The notes under the pieces are model-generated. The model worked only from the letters and a program-made list of their open reading frames with translations. It was not told the DNA's origin and made no database searches. From positions 3,370,501 to 3,434,500 of the forward strand of contig NZ_WOXS01000002.1 in assembly GCF_009852415.1 (NCBI RefSeq): 64,000 nt of DNA, written 5' to 3'. Source of the stretch: Streptomyces sp. Tu 3180 (lineage in GTDB: Bacteria > Actinomycetota > Actinomycetes > Streptomycetales > Streptomycetaceae). Shown here in pieces: positions 8,358 through 17,302 of this stretch; positions within the stretch are counted from its first letter, which is position 1; every line of letters starts with the position of its first letter. A program made the translations under genes and the position numbers.

Positions 8358-8602
8358 GTGGTTGCTACCCCCAGTAGCTCATCGTCAATGAGGCGGCGCT
8401 CGGGGCCGTGATCAACGGGGGTGACTGCGGTGAAACGCCCCCCGGTTCACATGCGCCCCAGAGATACGCATGCCACGCTTCACCCTTCCGATTTTTCAAA
8501 AGAACGTCAAGGCCGTTGCGTACGCGATGTCCTGCTACGCACGCTTTGCCGAACACCGGGGGCGTGAGTGTGATGTAAAACCCAGACATCCCCGGCACGG
8601 AA

Positions 8603-8637
8603 AAGGCAACTGCCACCAGGAAGGCGGCAGTTGCCTT
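8603..8637. terminator. terminator downstream of prfB
   Basis: A 12-bp perfect stem (8603-8614 with 8626-8637) and an 11-base loop, 29 bases past the prfB stop on the minus strand. Confidence 0.75.
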
Positions 8638-8665
8638 GTCGACAAAGCGCTGTTCGCGCGGAGGG

Positions 8666-9772
8666 TTACTTCTCCTGCTGCTTGCGCCAGCGAATTCCGG
8701 CCTCCAGGAAGCCGTCGATCTCACCGTTGAACACGGCCTCGGGGTTGCCGACCTCGTGCTCCGTGCGCAGGTCCTTGACCATCTGGTAGGGGTGCAGCAC
8801 GTACGAACGCATCTGGTTGCCCCAGGAGTTGCCGCCGTCGCCCTTGAGGGCGTCCATCTTGGCCTGCTCCTCCTGGCGGCGCCGCTCCAGCAGCTTGGCC
8901 TGGAGGACGTTCATCGCGGTGGCCTTGTTCTGGATCTGGGAGCGCTCGTTCTGGCAGGAGACCACGATGCCGGTGGGCAGGTGCGTGATGCGCACCGCGG
9001 AGTCGGTGGTGTTCACGCCCTGGCCGCCGGGGCCGGAGGAGCGGTAGACGTCGATGCGCAGGTCGGACTCGTCGATGTCGACGTGGTCGGACTGCTCGAC
9101 GACGGGGAGCACCTCGACGCCCGCGAAGGAGGTCTGGCGCCGGCCCTGGTTGTCGAAGGGCGAGATGCGCACCAGGCGGTGGGTGCCCTGCTCGACGGAG
9201 AGGGTGCCGTAGGCGTAGGGCGCCTGGACGGAGAAGGTGGTCGACTTGATGCCGGCCTCCTCGGCGTACGACGTCTCGATGAGCTCGGTCTTGTAGCCCT
9301 TCTGCTCCGCCCAGCGCAGGTACATCCGCTGCAGCTTCTCGGCGAAGTCGGCCGCGTCCACGCCACCGGCCTCGGCGCGGATGTTGACGAGCGCCTCACG
9401 GGAGTCGTACTCGCCGCTGAGCAGCGTCCGGACCTCCATCTCGTCCAGCGCCTTCCTGACGGCCGCGAGCTCGGACTCGGCCTCCGCGCGGGTGTCCGGG
9501 TCGTCCTCCTCCTCGGCCATCTCGAAGAGCACGGCGAGATCGTCGATCCGGCCGCGCAGCGCCTCGGCCTTCCGCACCTCGGCCTGGAGGTGGGAGAGCT
9601 TGCTGGTGATCTTCTGCGCCTCGTCCGGGTTGTCCCACAGGGACGGCGCGGCCGCCTGCTCCTCGAGCACGGCGATGTCTGCCCTCAGCTTGTCGAGGTC
9701 CAGGACGGCCTCGATCGACTCCATGGTCGAGGAGAGGGACTTGAGCTCTTCGGATACATCGACGACTGCCAC
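8666..9772 (-). CDS. prfB: Peptide chain release factor 2
   Basis: A 368-residue release factor that ends translation at UGA and UAA. The GTG at 9772 (VAVVDVSEELKSLSS) follows GGAGGG by 3 bases. The SPFDNQ motif corresponds to the RF2 SPF tripeptide that reads the stop codon, and SSGPGGQGVNTTDS carries the GGQ loop for peptidyl hydrolysis. The frame is continuous: the programmed +1 frameshift at an internal UGA found in many bacterial prfB genes is absent. A terminator follows. The gene lies 68 bp downstream of the pkaB stop region on the other side, read in the same direction. Confidence 0.97.
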   Translation of the reverse strand: MAVVDVSEELKSLSSTMESIEAVLDLDKLRADIAVLEEQAAAPSLWDNPDEAQKITSKLSHLQAEVRKAEALRGRIDDLAVLFEMAEEEDDPDTRAEAESELAAVRKALDEMEVRTLLSGEYDSREALVNIRAEAGGVDAADFAEKLQRMYLRWAEQKGYKTELIETSYAEEAGIKSTTFSVQAPYAYGTLSVEQGTHRLVRISPFDNQGRRQTSFAGVEVLPVVEQSDHVDIDESDLRIDVYRSSGPGGQGVNTTDSAVRITHLPTGIVVSCQNERSQIQNKATAMNVLQAKLLERRRQEEQAKMDALKGDGGNSWGNQMRSYVLHPYQMVKDLRTEHEVGNPEAVFNGEIDGFLEAGIRWRKQQEK

Positions 9773-9840
9773 GCCCTCCAGCGTAACGGCTCCGCCGGGC
9801 GACCCACGCCGGGCGCGGGCCGCGGGGAGGGCGTACCAGG

Positions 9841-11088
9841 TCAGGGGGCGGCCGGGGCGGAGTTCTTCGTGTCCTCGGGCGGCGCCGCGCCGTCGTCCGC
9901 GGTGGCCAGCCAGGTGCCGACGCCCGCCGCGGCCGCCAGGACCGCCGCCGCCACGGCCAGGGCCAGGCGGCGCCGGCGGGCGATCGCGCGGTTGCGGGCC
10001 GAGCCGGGGCGGGGGGCACCGGCCGCGCGGGGGGCCCGGGCCGTGCCGCGGGCGCCGCCGGCGAGCTCGTCGGGGGCCGGCACCCTCATCGACGTGTGGG
10101 TGTCGCGGTTGGAGTCGGCCGGGCGCGCGCCCGGCACCAGCGGGACCGCGCCGCGCCGCCGCACCGGCCGCCCGGCGGCCGGGACCGGGCCGGGCGCCCG
10201 GTCGTCCTCCGCCGGCTCCTCCGCCGGCCCGGTGTCCGGCTCGTCCACGTCCAGCGGCGGCATCCCCGCCAGCATCGGCAGCAGCTCCCGCAGCCGCGCG
10301 GCCAGCTCGGAGGCGCGCAGCCGCGACGCCGGCGCCTTCGCCAGGCACTGCACCAGCAGCTGCCACAGCTCGTCGGGGATGCCGGGGAGCGGGACCACCG
10401 TCTCGGTGACGTGGCGGCGCAGGACCGCTCCGGGGTGCCCGCCGCCGAACGGCGTGAAGCCCGCGAGCAGCTCGTACAGGACCGTGGCCAGCGCGTAGAT
10501 GTCGACCGACGCGCGCGGCGGCAGGCCCTCCACCATCTCCGGGGCGAGGTAGTCCGGCGTCCCGATGATCTTGGTGGCCCGGGTGCGGCGCGGGGTGTCG
10601 ATGAGCTTGGCCACACCGAAGTCCGTGAGCAGCGCGCGGTGCGAGCCGCCCGGCCCCAGCGGGCCCTGCATGTCCAGCAGCACGTTCTCCGGCTTGACGT
10701 CCCGGTGCACGACCCCCGCCGCGTGCGCCGCCGCCAGCCCGTCCGCGACGTCGGCGACGATCGCCGCCGCCGCCTCGGGCGCGAGCCGCCGCTCGCGGTC
10801 GAGGCGGGTGCGCAGGTCCGTGCCGCGGACCAGGTCCATGACCAGGGCGAGGTCGTTGCCGTCGACCACCAGGTCGCGCACGGAGACGACGTGCGGGTGC
10901 TCCAGACCGAGCAGCGCCGTCCGCTCCTGCACGAAGCGGCCGACCAGCTCCTGGTCGGAGGAGAGATCCTCACGCAGAAGCTTGATGGCGACGGGCCCCT
11001 CGGGGCCCTCGCCCAGCCACACCGTGCCGGCGCTGCCCCGCCCGAGGATCTGGTGGGCGGTGTACCGGCTGCCGATCTTCCGTGCCAA
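9841..11088 (-). CDS. pkaB: Serine/threonine protein kinase PkaB
   Basis: A 415-residue eukaryotic-type kinase. The catalytic domain spans about residues 9-270: glycine loop LGRGSAGTVW, ATP lysine in VAIKLL, catalytic loop HRDVKPENV, DFG in LTDFGVAKL and YLAPEMVEG. A proline/alanine-rich linker follows, then a single membrane helix near residues 367-388 (LALAVAAAVLAAAAGVGTWL) and a short outer tail with no PASTA repeats. It lies directly downstream of a second kinase gene on the same strand. From memory this tandem matches pkaA-pkaB of S. coelicolor; the length (about 417 residues there) agrees. Substrates are unknown. Confidence 0.9.
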   Translation of the reverse strand: MARKIGSRYTAHQILGRGSAGTVWLGEGPEGPVAIKLLREDLSSDQELVGRFVQERTALLGLEHPHVVSVRDLVVDGNDLALVMDLVRGTDLRTRLDRERRLAPEAAAAIVADVADGLAAAHAAGVVHRDVKPENVLLDMQGPLGPGGSHRALLTDFGVAKLIDTPRRTRATKIIGTPDYLAPEMVEGLPPRASVDIYALATVLYELLAGFTPFGGGHPGAVLRRHVTETVVPLPGIPDELWQLLVQCLAKAPASRLRASELAARLRELLPMLAGMPPLDVDEPDTGPAEEPAEDDRAPGPVPAAGRPVRRRGAVPLVPGARPADSNRDTHTSMRVPAPDELAGGARGTARAPRAAGAPRPGSARNRAIARRRRLALAVAAAVLAAAAGVGTWLATADDGAAPPEDTKNSAPAAP

Positions 11089-11246
11089 GACTGCTCCTAC
11101 CGACGCGTGTTGTCGCTAAAACTACGCGTCCGGGGAGCCGGGCTTCACAACGGATCCCGAAATCAACCCTCAGGTGTCGACAAATCAGCAAACGCGCCGG
11201 GGTCCGGTGCGGTCGGCCCGGACCGGACCGACCCGGGCCGGACGGT

Positions 11247-12946
11247 TCAGTTCGACCCGGAGGGGTCCGAGGATCCGCCCAGGTCCTCGATCCAGCCCGT
11301 CACCGTGCCGAACCAGTCGGTGAGCTGGTCCCAGTAGCCCTTGCCGGTGCCGATCCAGTCCTGCAGCGGGCTCAGCTCCCAGATCAGCCATCCGGCGACG
11401 AACAGGATGACGAGCGTGAACAGGCACCCCTTGAGGCAGCCCAGCCCGGGGATCCTCATCGGGCTGGCGCTGCGCCGGCGCGGCGGCCGGGGTTCGCGCC
11501 GGGGCTGCTGGGGCTCCGGCCGGGCGGGGGGCGCGTACCGCTGGGGCGGCTGCGGCTGCGGCTGCTGGGGCTGCGGCGTGGCGTAGCGCTGCGGCGGCTG
11601 CGGCTGCGGGTAGCCCTGGCCGGGGCCGGGCTGGGCCTGCGGGCGCCGCTGCGGCGGCTGCTGCGGCTGCTGCGGCCGGGCGACCTGCCGCTGGGGGCGG
11701 CGGCGCAGCGGGTCCTGGCTGGGGTCGAGGTACTGGACCTGGGTCTGCTCGTTGCGGTCGCGGGCCGCGCGCAGCTGGTTCTGCCAGGGGTGCGGGTCCT
11801 CCGGACCCGGCCGTCCGGGCCGCCCCGGGTCTCCCTGACCGCCCTGGCCGGGGGCACCGGCGGCATGACGGCGGTCGGGTCGGCCGCACCCCGGTGGGGG
11901 AGGACGGCGGTGGGGTCGGCGGCGCCGGTGTGCGGCAGGACGCTGGTCACGCCGTTGGGGTCGTGGGCGCCCGCGCCGTGCGGCAGCACCTGCGTCGGGT
12001 CGGCGTCGCCGGACGCGCCGGGCACCGGCGCGGGGGCCGGGTCGGGCGCCAGGAGCGCGCCGACGTTCTCGGCGGCGGAGATCTGCGCGGAGTTCGCGTG
12101 CACGCCGATGCCCTCGGCGACGACGCGCAGGCCGCGCGCGAGGTTCTCGGCGCTGGGCCGCTCGTCGGGGTTCTTGCGCAGGCAGCGCTCGATGACCGTC
12201 CACAGCGGGTCGGGGACGGTGGAGGGGCGGCGGGGTTCGGCGCTCAGGTGCTGGTGCAGCACCTCCAGGGCGGAGCTCCCGGCGAACGGCGGGCGGCCGG
12301 TGACCAGCTCGTACAGCAGGATGCCGGCGCCGTAGACGTCGACGGCGGAGGTCTGCGGGCGGCCCTCGGCGGACTCGGGCGCGATGTACGCGGGCGTGCC
12401 GACGAACTCGTGGGTGCGGGTCAGGCCCGGGGAGTCGGCGAGGCGGGCGATGCCGAAGTCGGTCAGCATCGGGTGCAGCTCGCCGCCCTCCTGCTTGAGC
12501 AGGACGTTGGCCGGCTTCAGGTCGCGGTGCACCACGCCGTCGGCGTGGCTGGCGGCGAGCGCGTCGGAGATCTGGGCGGTCAGCAGCGCGGCGGCCACCG
12601 GGGTGAAGGGGCCGTTCTCGCGCAGGTGGCGGTGCAGGTCGGGACCGTCGACGAGGTCCATGACCAGGGCCAGCAGATCGCCCTCGACCACCAGGTCGCG
12701 GACCCGGACGATGTTGGGGTGGGTCAGCCGCAGCAGGACGGAGCGCTCGCGCAGGAACCGCATCACGACGTCCGCGTCGTTCGCGAGCTCCTCCTTGAGG
12801 ACCTTGATCGCGACGGTCTCGCCGGGCTGTCCGGGCACGGCCGCCTCGGCGCCCGCGGTCTCCCGCTGGCGGGCGCGCCAGACGGTGCCCGTGGCGCCGC
12901 GTCCCAGCGGCTCCTCGAGCAGGTACTTGCTCCCTACCGGCCGCAC
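11247..12946 (-). CDS. pkaA: Serine/threonine protein kinase PkaA (apparent -1 frameshift near 11850)
   Basis: A kinase of about 566 residues if one frameshift is repaired. The first frame (12946 down) gives a full catalytic domain (residues 8-280; LGRGATGTVW, VAIKVLKEEL, HRDLKPANV, LTDFGIARL, YIAPESAEG) and a linker with repeats of DPTxVLPH. At the G5 run 11850-11854 the frame then turns into an Arg/Ser-rich shadow. The natural continuation lies in another frame: a Pro/Gln-rich linker (RNEQTQVQYLDPSQDPLRRR, QPQPPQRYA repeats), a membrane helix (LFTLVILFVAGWLIWEL) and a C-terminal tail ending at 11247. One extra base in the homopolymer restores a single protein of the expected size. As written, the sequence encodes a 496-residue protein without membrane anchor. 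Confidence 0.88.
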
Positions 12947-13400
12947 GTCATGCGCTCCCTGCTGCTTGCTTGGCGTAGACCGTGGTCCACCGTGCTACGG
13001 ATGTTCCGACCCACTGTAGTGCCGCGGCGCGCTGTACCGGCTTGCCGAGTTCGGCGTCTTCCTCCCGCGGGCCCTGCCGCGCACCGGTGCCCGTCCGTGT
13101 TCGAAGGAAAGACGCTCGACCCGGTCCGTTGGTTGCCGGATGCCGGACGTGACCGATCTCAAGTGGCCCCGGAACGATCACCGGCTCCGTACTGGTCAGG
13201 CATTTTTGCGGGCAGAGCCGACCAATCAAGATCATTCGATGCCGGACGGCGGGCGCGTTGTCGGTGGCAGGTGCGAGGATGCCTCCCAGTACTGGCCGTA
13301 CGTGCGCGTGTGGCGGTGGGGGAAGTCCGCGGAGGGGGACCGCGGGGCGGCTTCGTCCCCCGTGTCGCGGGCGCCCGCGCAGAAGGGATCGCTGACGGCG
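12947..13400. other. intergenic region between pkaA and the FHA-FtsK gene
   Basis: A 454-bp divergent control region. An open frame continues upstream of the FHA gene to 13140, but its translation has no conserved look and lower codon bias, so I do not include it. I see no clear hairpin, repeat or promoter of a known class. Confidence 0.5.
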
Positions 13401-16400
13401 ATGCAGATCCGGCTGACCGTCGTTGACCCGCTGGGCCCCTCCTCCCCCGCGCGGGACCGGGCCGCGAGCCGCGACGTGCTGGTCACGGCGCCCGCCGGCA
13501 CGGCCCTGGCCGCGGTCGCCTCCGCGCTGGCCTCGGCGGTCTCCGGCGGCGACGGCTCGTCCGGCTCCTCGGGCGCCCCGGTGCTGTACGCCGGCGACCG
13601 GCGGCTGGACGCCCAGCGCTGCACGCTCGGCGAGCCGCCGCTGATCGACGGCGCGGTGCTGGCCGTGGGCGCCCCGGGCGAGCCGGAGCCGCATCCCGAG
13701 CTGGACGACGCCCCGACCCGCCTCCACGTGGTCGCCGGTCCCGACGCGGGCGGGGTGCACCTGCTGCACGGCGGCGAGATCCGCATAGGCCGCTCCGCCG
13801 ACGCCGACGTGCCGCTCGACGACCCGGACGTCTCCCGGCTGCACTGCGCGGTGACGGTCGGCCCGGACGGCCGGGTCTCGGTCGCCGACCTCGGCTCCAC
13901 CAACGGCACGACGCTGGACGGCAGGCGGGTGGGCACCCGGCCGGTGCGCTTCGCACCGGGCGCGCTGCTGCGGATCGGGGAGTCCGCCCTGCGGCTCACC
14001 CCGTCCGCGGGGCCGGCGGCGCCGGCGGGGGCGACGCCGGACGGCGAGGGGCACGTGCGCGTGCCGTCGCCCCGGCAGGCGCGGCCCGGCGGCGCGGACG
14101 ACCGCGCGCGCGTGGCGGCGCCGGCGGCTCCCACCCACCACGCCCGCGGCCCCGCCGGCTGGGCCGTGCCCGCCCGGAGCGGGCACGGGGACGGCGCGGG
14201 CGAGGCTCCGCGGGTGCCGGGGCAGGGCGGGGCGCCGGACAGCGAGAGCCGTGGGACGGGCCCGGGTCCCGCGGGGCGCGCGGTGCGCACGGCCGCCCGG
14301 GGGGACGTACCGCACATGCCCCGGGGCCGCCGCGTCTCGCAGCCGCCCGCGGACGGGGACACCCACGCGGGCCGCTCCGGCGCGCACCGGGGCCCGGGGG
14401 AGCCCGGCCCCGCCGGGGACGCGACGGCCGGTGGCGGCGCCCCGGGCCGGGGCGCCGGCGGGGCGACCGGCCCGGTGCCCGGCAGCGCCTCCGGCCGCCC
14501 CTCCGGCCCGACCACCGGACCCGCCACCGGCCACATGCCCGGCGCCGCGCACACCGGACCCGGTGCCGGCGGTGTCCCCGCCGCGCCGGCCGTCGGCCCC
14601 GCGGCCGGCACCGTCCCCGCTCCGCGCCCCGCCACCCGCAAGGGCACCCCCGTGCGGGGCACCGACCTCCCCCAGCCCCCGGGGGGACGCAGGCGGGGCG
14701 GGCTCACCGCCTGGGCGCGGCGGCTGGCCGGCGGGCGGCAGGAGCAGCCGGCGGACGCGCGGGACACCCACGGCGAGGAGGCGGCCGGCGGCGCACCCGG
14801 ACCCGGTGCGGCCGCCCCCGCCCTCCCCGAGACCTGGCCGGACCCCGCCACGCTGCTGCTGACCGCGCTGGGCCCCGGCCCCCGGCTGTGGGAGCGCGGG
14901 CCGGGCCACCCCGAGGCGCTCGCGGTGCGGCTCGGTACGGCCGACCGGGCGGCGCCGGACGGCTCCGGCCTGCTGCCCGCCGTACCGGTGACGTCGGGAC
15001 TGCGCGAGGTCGGCGCACTGGGACTGGCCGGTCCGCGCGAACGGCTCGCCGGGCTGGCCCGCGCGGTGCTGGCCCAGCTCGCCGCGCTGCACTCCCCCGA
15101 CTTCCTGGAGATCGTCCTGATCGCCGCGGACCGCTCCCGCCCCCTGGAGGAGCGCACCGCCGAGTGGTCGTGGCTGGGCTGGCTGCCGCACGTGCGCCCG
15201 GGGCACGGCCAGGACTGCCGCCTGCTCCTCGCGCACGACGCCGAACAGGCCGCCGCCCGCACCGGGGAACTGCTGCGCCGGCTGGAGGACCACGGCCACG
15301 CGGCCGGGGCGGACGCGGCCCCCTTCGCGCCGGAGCGGTCCGCCGTGCCGGAGCAGCCCGCTCCGGCCGACCGGCGCCCCTCCTGGGCCCGGGACGGCGA
15401 CGGCGGCACCGACGCGGCGGGCGGCTTCGCGGGGCCGTACACCGTGGTCGTCGTGGACGGCGACCCCGGGGGCACCGAGCTGCGCGAGGCGTTGGCGCGC
15501 CTGGCCGTGGAGGGACCGCGGGCCGGGATCCACCTGGTGTGCCTCGCCGAGACGGCCGCCGCCTCCCCGGCGTCCCCGGTGGCGGAGACGTACGAGACGG
15601 CGTGCGCGGTGGCGCCGGCGTTCCGGGAGTGCGGTGCCGTCGCCCTGCTCAGCGGCGACGTGGCGACGGCCCTGCGGCTGGTGCGGGTGGCCCGGACCGG
15701 CTCCCGGGCGCCCTCCGGCCCGGTCGGCCACGGCACCGTGGCCACGGTCGACGCGGTCTCCCCCGCCTGGGCCGAGCGGTTCGCGCGGGCGCTCGCGCCG
15801 CTGCGCACGGACGGCACCGCGGGACAGCACCACGCGCGCGTGTCGGCGCCGCTGCCGCAGTCGGCGCGGCTGCTGGACGAACTGGGCCTGGCCCGGGCCA
15901 CCCCCGCCTCCCTGATGGCCCGCTGGGCGGACGCGGCCGACGACACCCAGGCGCTCGGCGGCCGCGTCACCGCCGTGCTGGGCGCCGGGCCGCGCGGCCC
16001 GGTCGTCGCCGATCTCGCCGCCGACGGGCCGCATCTGCTGGTCGAGGGGGTGCCCGGCAGCGGCCGCACCGAGCTGCTGCGCGCGGTCGTCGCCTCGCTG
16101 GCCGCCGCCGAGCGGCCCGACCGGCTGAGCATCGTGCTGGTCGACGGCCGGGGCGGCCCCGCGACGGACGACGGACCCGGCGAGGGCCTGCGCGTGTGCA
16201 CGGACGTCCCGCACGTCACCACCCACCTCACCGCCAACGACCCGGTGCGCATGCGGGAGTTCGCCCAGTCGCTGAGCGCCGAGCTGAAGCGGCGCGCCGA
16301 GCTGCTCGGCCGGTCCGACTTCACGGAGTGGCACACCGGGCGCGAGCTGTCGGACCGGATGGTCACGCAGCGCACGGCCGCGCGGCGCGGCGCGACGGGC

Positions 16401-17012
16401 ACCGGGGGCGAGCACGACGGGGACCTGGAGTCCCCGCCCAGTTCGACGCTCCGGCTGCGGCCGGGAGCGGCCCGGCGCCAGGCGCAGGCCGCTCCGCCGC
16501 TGCCCCGGCTGGTGGTCGTGGTGGACGACCTGGACGCGCTGGTCTCCCCCGCGCTCGGCGCGCCGGGACGGCCCGCCGCCGGATCGGTGATGCGGGCGCT
16601 GGAGGCCGTGGCGCGGGACGGGGAGCGGCTGGGCGTGCACCTGGTCGCGGCCACCGGCCCGTGCGCCCGTACGGCCCGGACCGAGCCGGCGCGGCGGGCG
16701 ACGGTGCGGGTCACGCTCGACGCGCCCGCGCCCCCGGGCCCGGACGCGCCGGCGCCGGGGCGCGGCCGGCTGGCCCACCCGGACGGCCGGACGACCGCGT
16801 TCCAGGGCGGGCGGGTGACCGGCCGCATCCCGCGGACGGCGACCCTGCGCCCCACGGTCGTGCCGCTGGAGTGGCACCGCATGGGCGACCCCCCGGCCCG
16901 CCGCCAGGTGCGGGAGCTGGGCAACGGCCCGACCGACCTCGCCCTGCTCGCCAGCGCGCTGGAGCGCGCCGCCCGGCAGGTCTCCGCGGCCGAGGTGCCG
17001 TCACTGCTGTGA
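13401..17012 (+). CDS. FHA-domain and FtsK/SpoIIIE-like (type VII-like) ATPase
   Basis: A 1203-residue protein. The ATG at 13401 (MQIRLTVVDPLG) starts a ubiquitin-like YukD/EsaB-type segment (residues 1-95), followed by an FHA phosphothreonine-binding domain (about 105-195: RIGRSADADV, VSRLHC, DLGSTNGT with intact binding residues). A disordered Pro/Gly/Ala linker of about 250 residues precedes a vestigial and then a recognisable FtsK/EccC-like ATPase domain (about 850-1050). Its P-loop is GVPGSGRT with Arg889 where Lys is normal; Walker B is LVVVVDDLDAL (about 1037-1047). No membrane helix or ESX genes accompany it. The divergent Ser/Thr kinases suggest phosphorylation-dependent partners. 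The function is unknown. Confidence 0.85.
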   Translation: MQIRLTVVDPLGPSSPARDRAASRDVLVTAPAGTALAAVASALASAVSGGDGSSGSSGAPVLYAGDRRLDAQRCTLGEPPLIDGAVLAVGAPGEPEPHPELDDAPTRLHVVAGPDAGGVHLLHGGEIRIGRSADADVPLDDPDVSRLHCAVTVGPDGRVSVADLGSTNGTTLDGRRVGTRPVRFAPGALLRIGESALRLTPSAGPAAPAGATPDGEGHVRVPSPRQARPGGADDRARVAAPAAPTHHARGPAGWAVPARSGHGDGAGEAPRVPGQGGAPDSESRGTGPGPAGRAVRTAARGDVPHMPRGRRVSQPPADGDTHAGRSGAHRGPGEPGPAGDATAGGGAPGRGAGGATGPVPGSASGRPSGPTTGPATGHMPGAAHTGPGAGGVPAAPAVGPAAGTVPAPRPATRKGTPVRGTDLPQPPGGRRRGGLTAWARRLAGGRQEQPADARDTHGEEAAGGAPGPGAAAPALPETWPDPATLLLTALGPGPRLWERGPGHPEALAVRLGTADRAAPDGSGLLPAVPVTSGLREVGALGLAGPRERLAGLARAVLAQLAALHSPDFLEIVLIAADRSRPLEERTAEWSWLGWLPHVRPGHGQDCRLLLAHDAEQAAARTGELLRRLEDHGHAAGADAAPFAPERSAVPEQPAPADRRPSWARDGDGGTDAAGGFAGPYTVVVVDGDPGGTELREALARLAVEGPRAGIHLVCLAETAAASPASPVAETYETACAVAPAFRECGAVALLSGDVATALRLVRVARTGSRAPSGPVGHGTVATVDAVSPAWAERFARALAPLRTDGTAGQHHARVSAPLPQSARLLDELGLARATPASLMARWADAADDTQALGGRVTAVLGAGPRGPVVADLAADGPHLLVEGVPGSGRTELLRAVVASLAAAERPDRLSIVLVDGRGGPATDDGPGEGLRVCTDVPHVTTHLTANDPVRMREFAQSLSAELKRRAELLGRSDFTEWHTGRELSDRMVTQRTAARRGATGTGGEHDGDLESPPSSTLRLRPGAARRQAQAAPPLPRLVVVVDDLDALVSPALGAPGRPAAGSVMRALEAVARDGERLGVHLVAATGPCARTARTEPARRATVRVTLDAPAPPGPDAPAPGRGRLAHPDGRTTAFQGGRVTGRIPRTATLRPTVVPLEWHRMGDPPARRQVRELGNGPTDLALLASALERAARQVSAAEVPSLL

Positions 17013-17302
17013 CGCGCCCCCGGCCCGGGGTCCGGGGTTCCGGCCCGGGTCGCCCGCCCTTCCGTGGAACCCGTTCCCGGTGTGCGCCCCTCGTACGTCC
17101 CGTGCTTCTCGCCGCGGGTCGCGGCGCCGCGGTCCGCTCGTCGCCGAAGCGGCCGCGTCCGCCCCATGACGCGGCGTCACGAAGCGATCACAATCGCGGA
17201 CTTGACGCCGGACGCGCTCTTGCCTCCCCGATCCCCCGGGCGTAGACCAGAGCGCACGGGACAGTGCTCGACGTTCGACGAGGTACGAAGAACGGGGCAG
17301 TG
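17013..17302. promoter_or_regulatory. control region of the sugar ABC importer
   Basis: A 290-bp gap after the FHA-FtsK gene and before the importer operon. A TTGACG at about 17202 could be a -35 element, but no good -10 follows at normal spacing. No LacI or ROK-type palindrome like the one at 2005-2020 was found. Confidence 0.3.

Noticed and set aside
8365..8724. 119-codon minus-strand open frame between prfB and the LAETG gene
   Set aside because: It overlaps the prfB 3' end and terminator and has no good start signal or conserved sequence.
13140..13400. Upstream start for the FHA-FtsK protein
   Set aside because: The extra 87 residues have mixed composition and weaker codon bias; the MQIRLTVVD start fits the YukD-like fold.
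12948..16877. Very long open frame on the minus strand opposite the FHA-FtsK gene
   Set aside because: It is a GC-rich shadow: its translation is Arg/Gly-rich with no domain, and the plus-strand frame has clear FHA and ATPase motifs.
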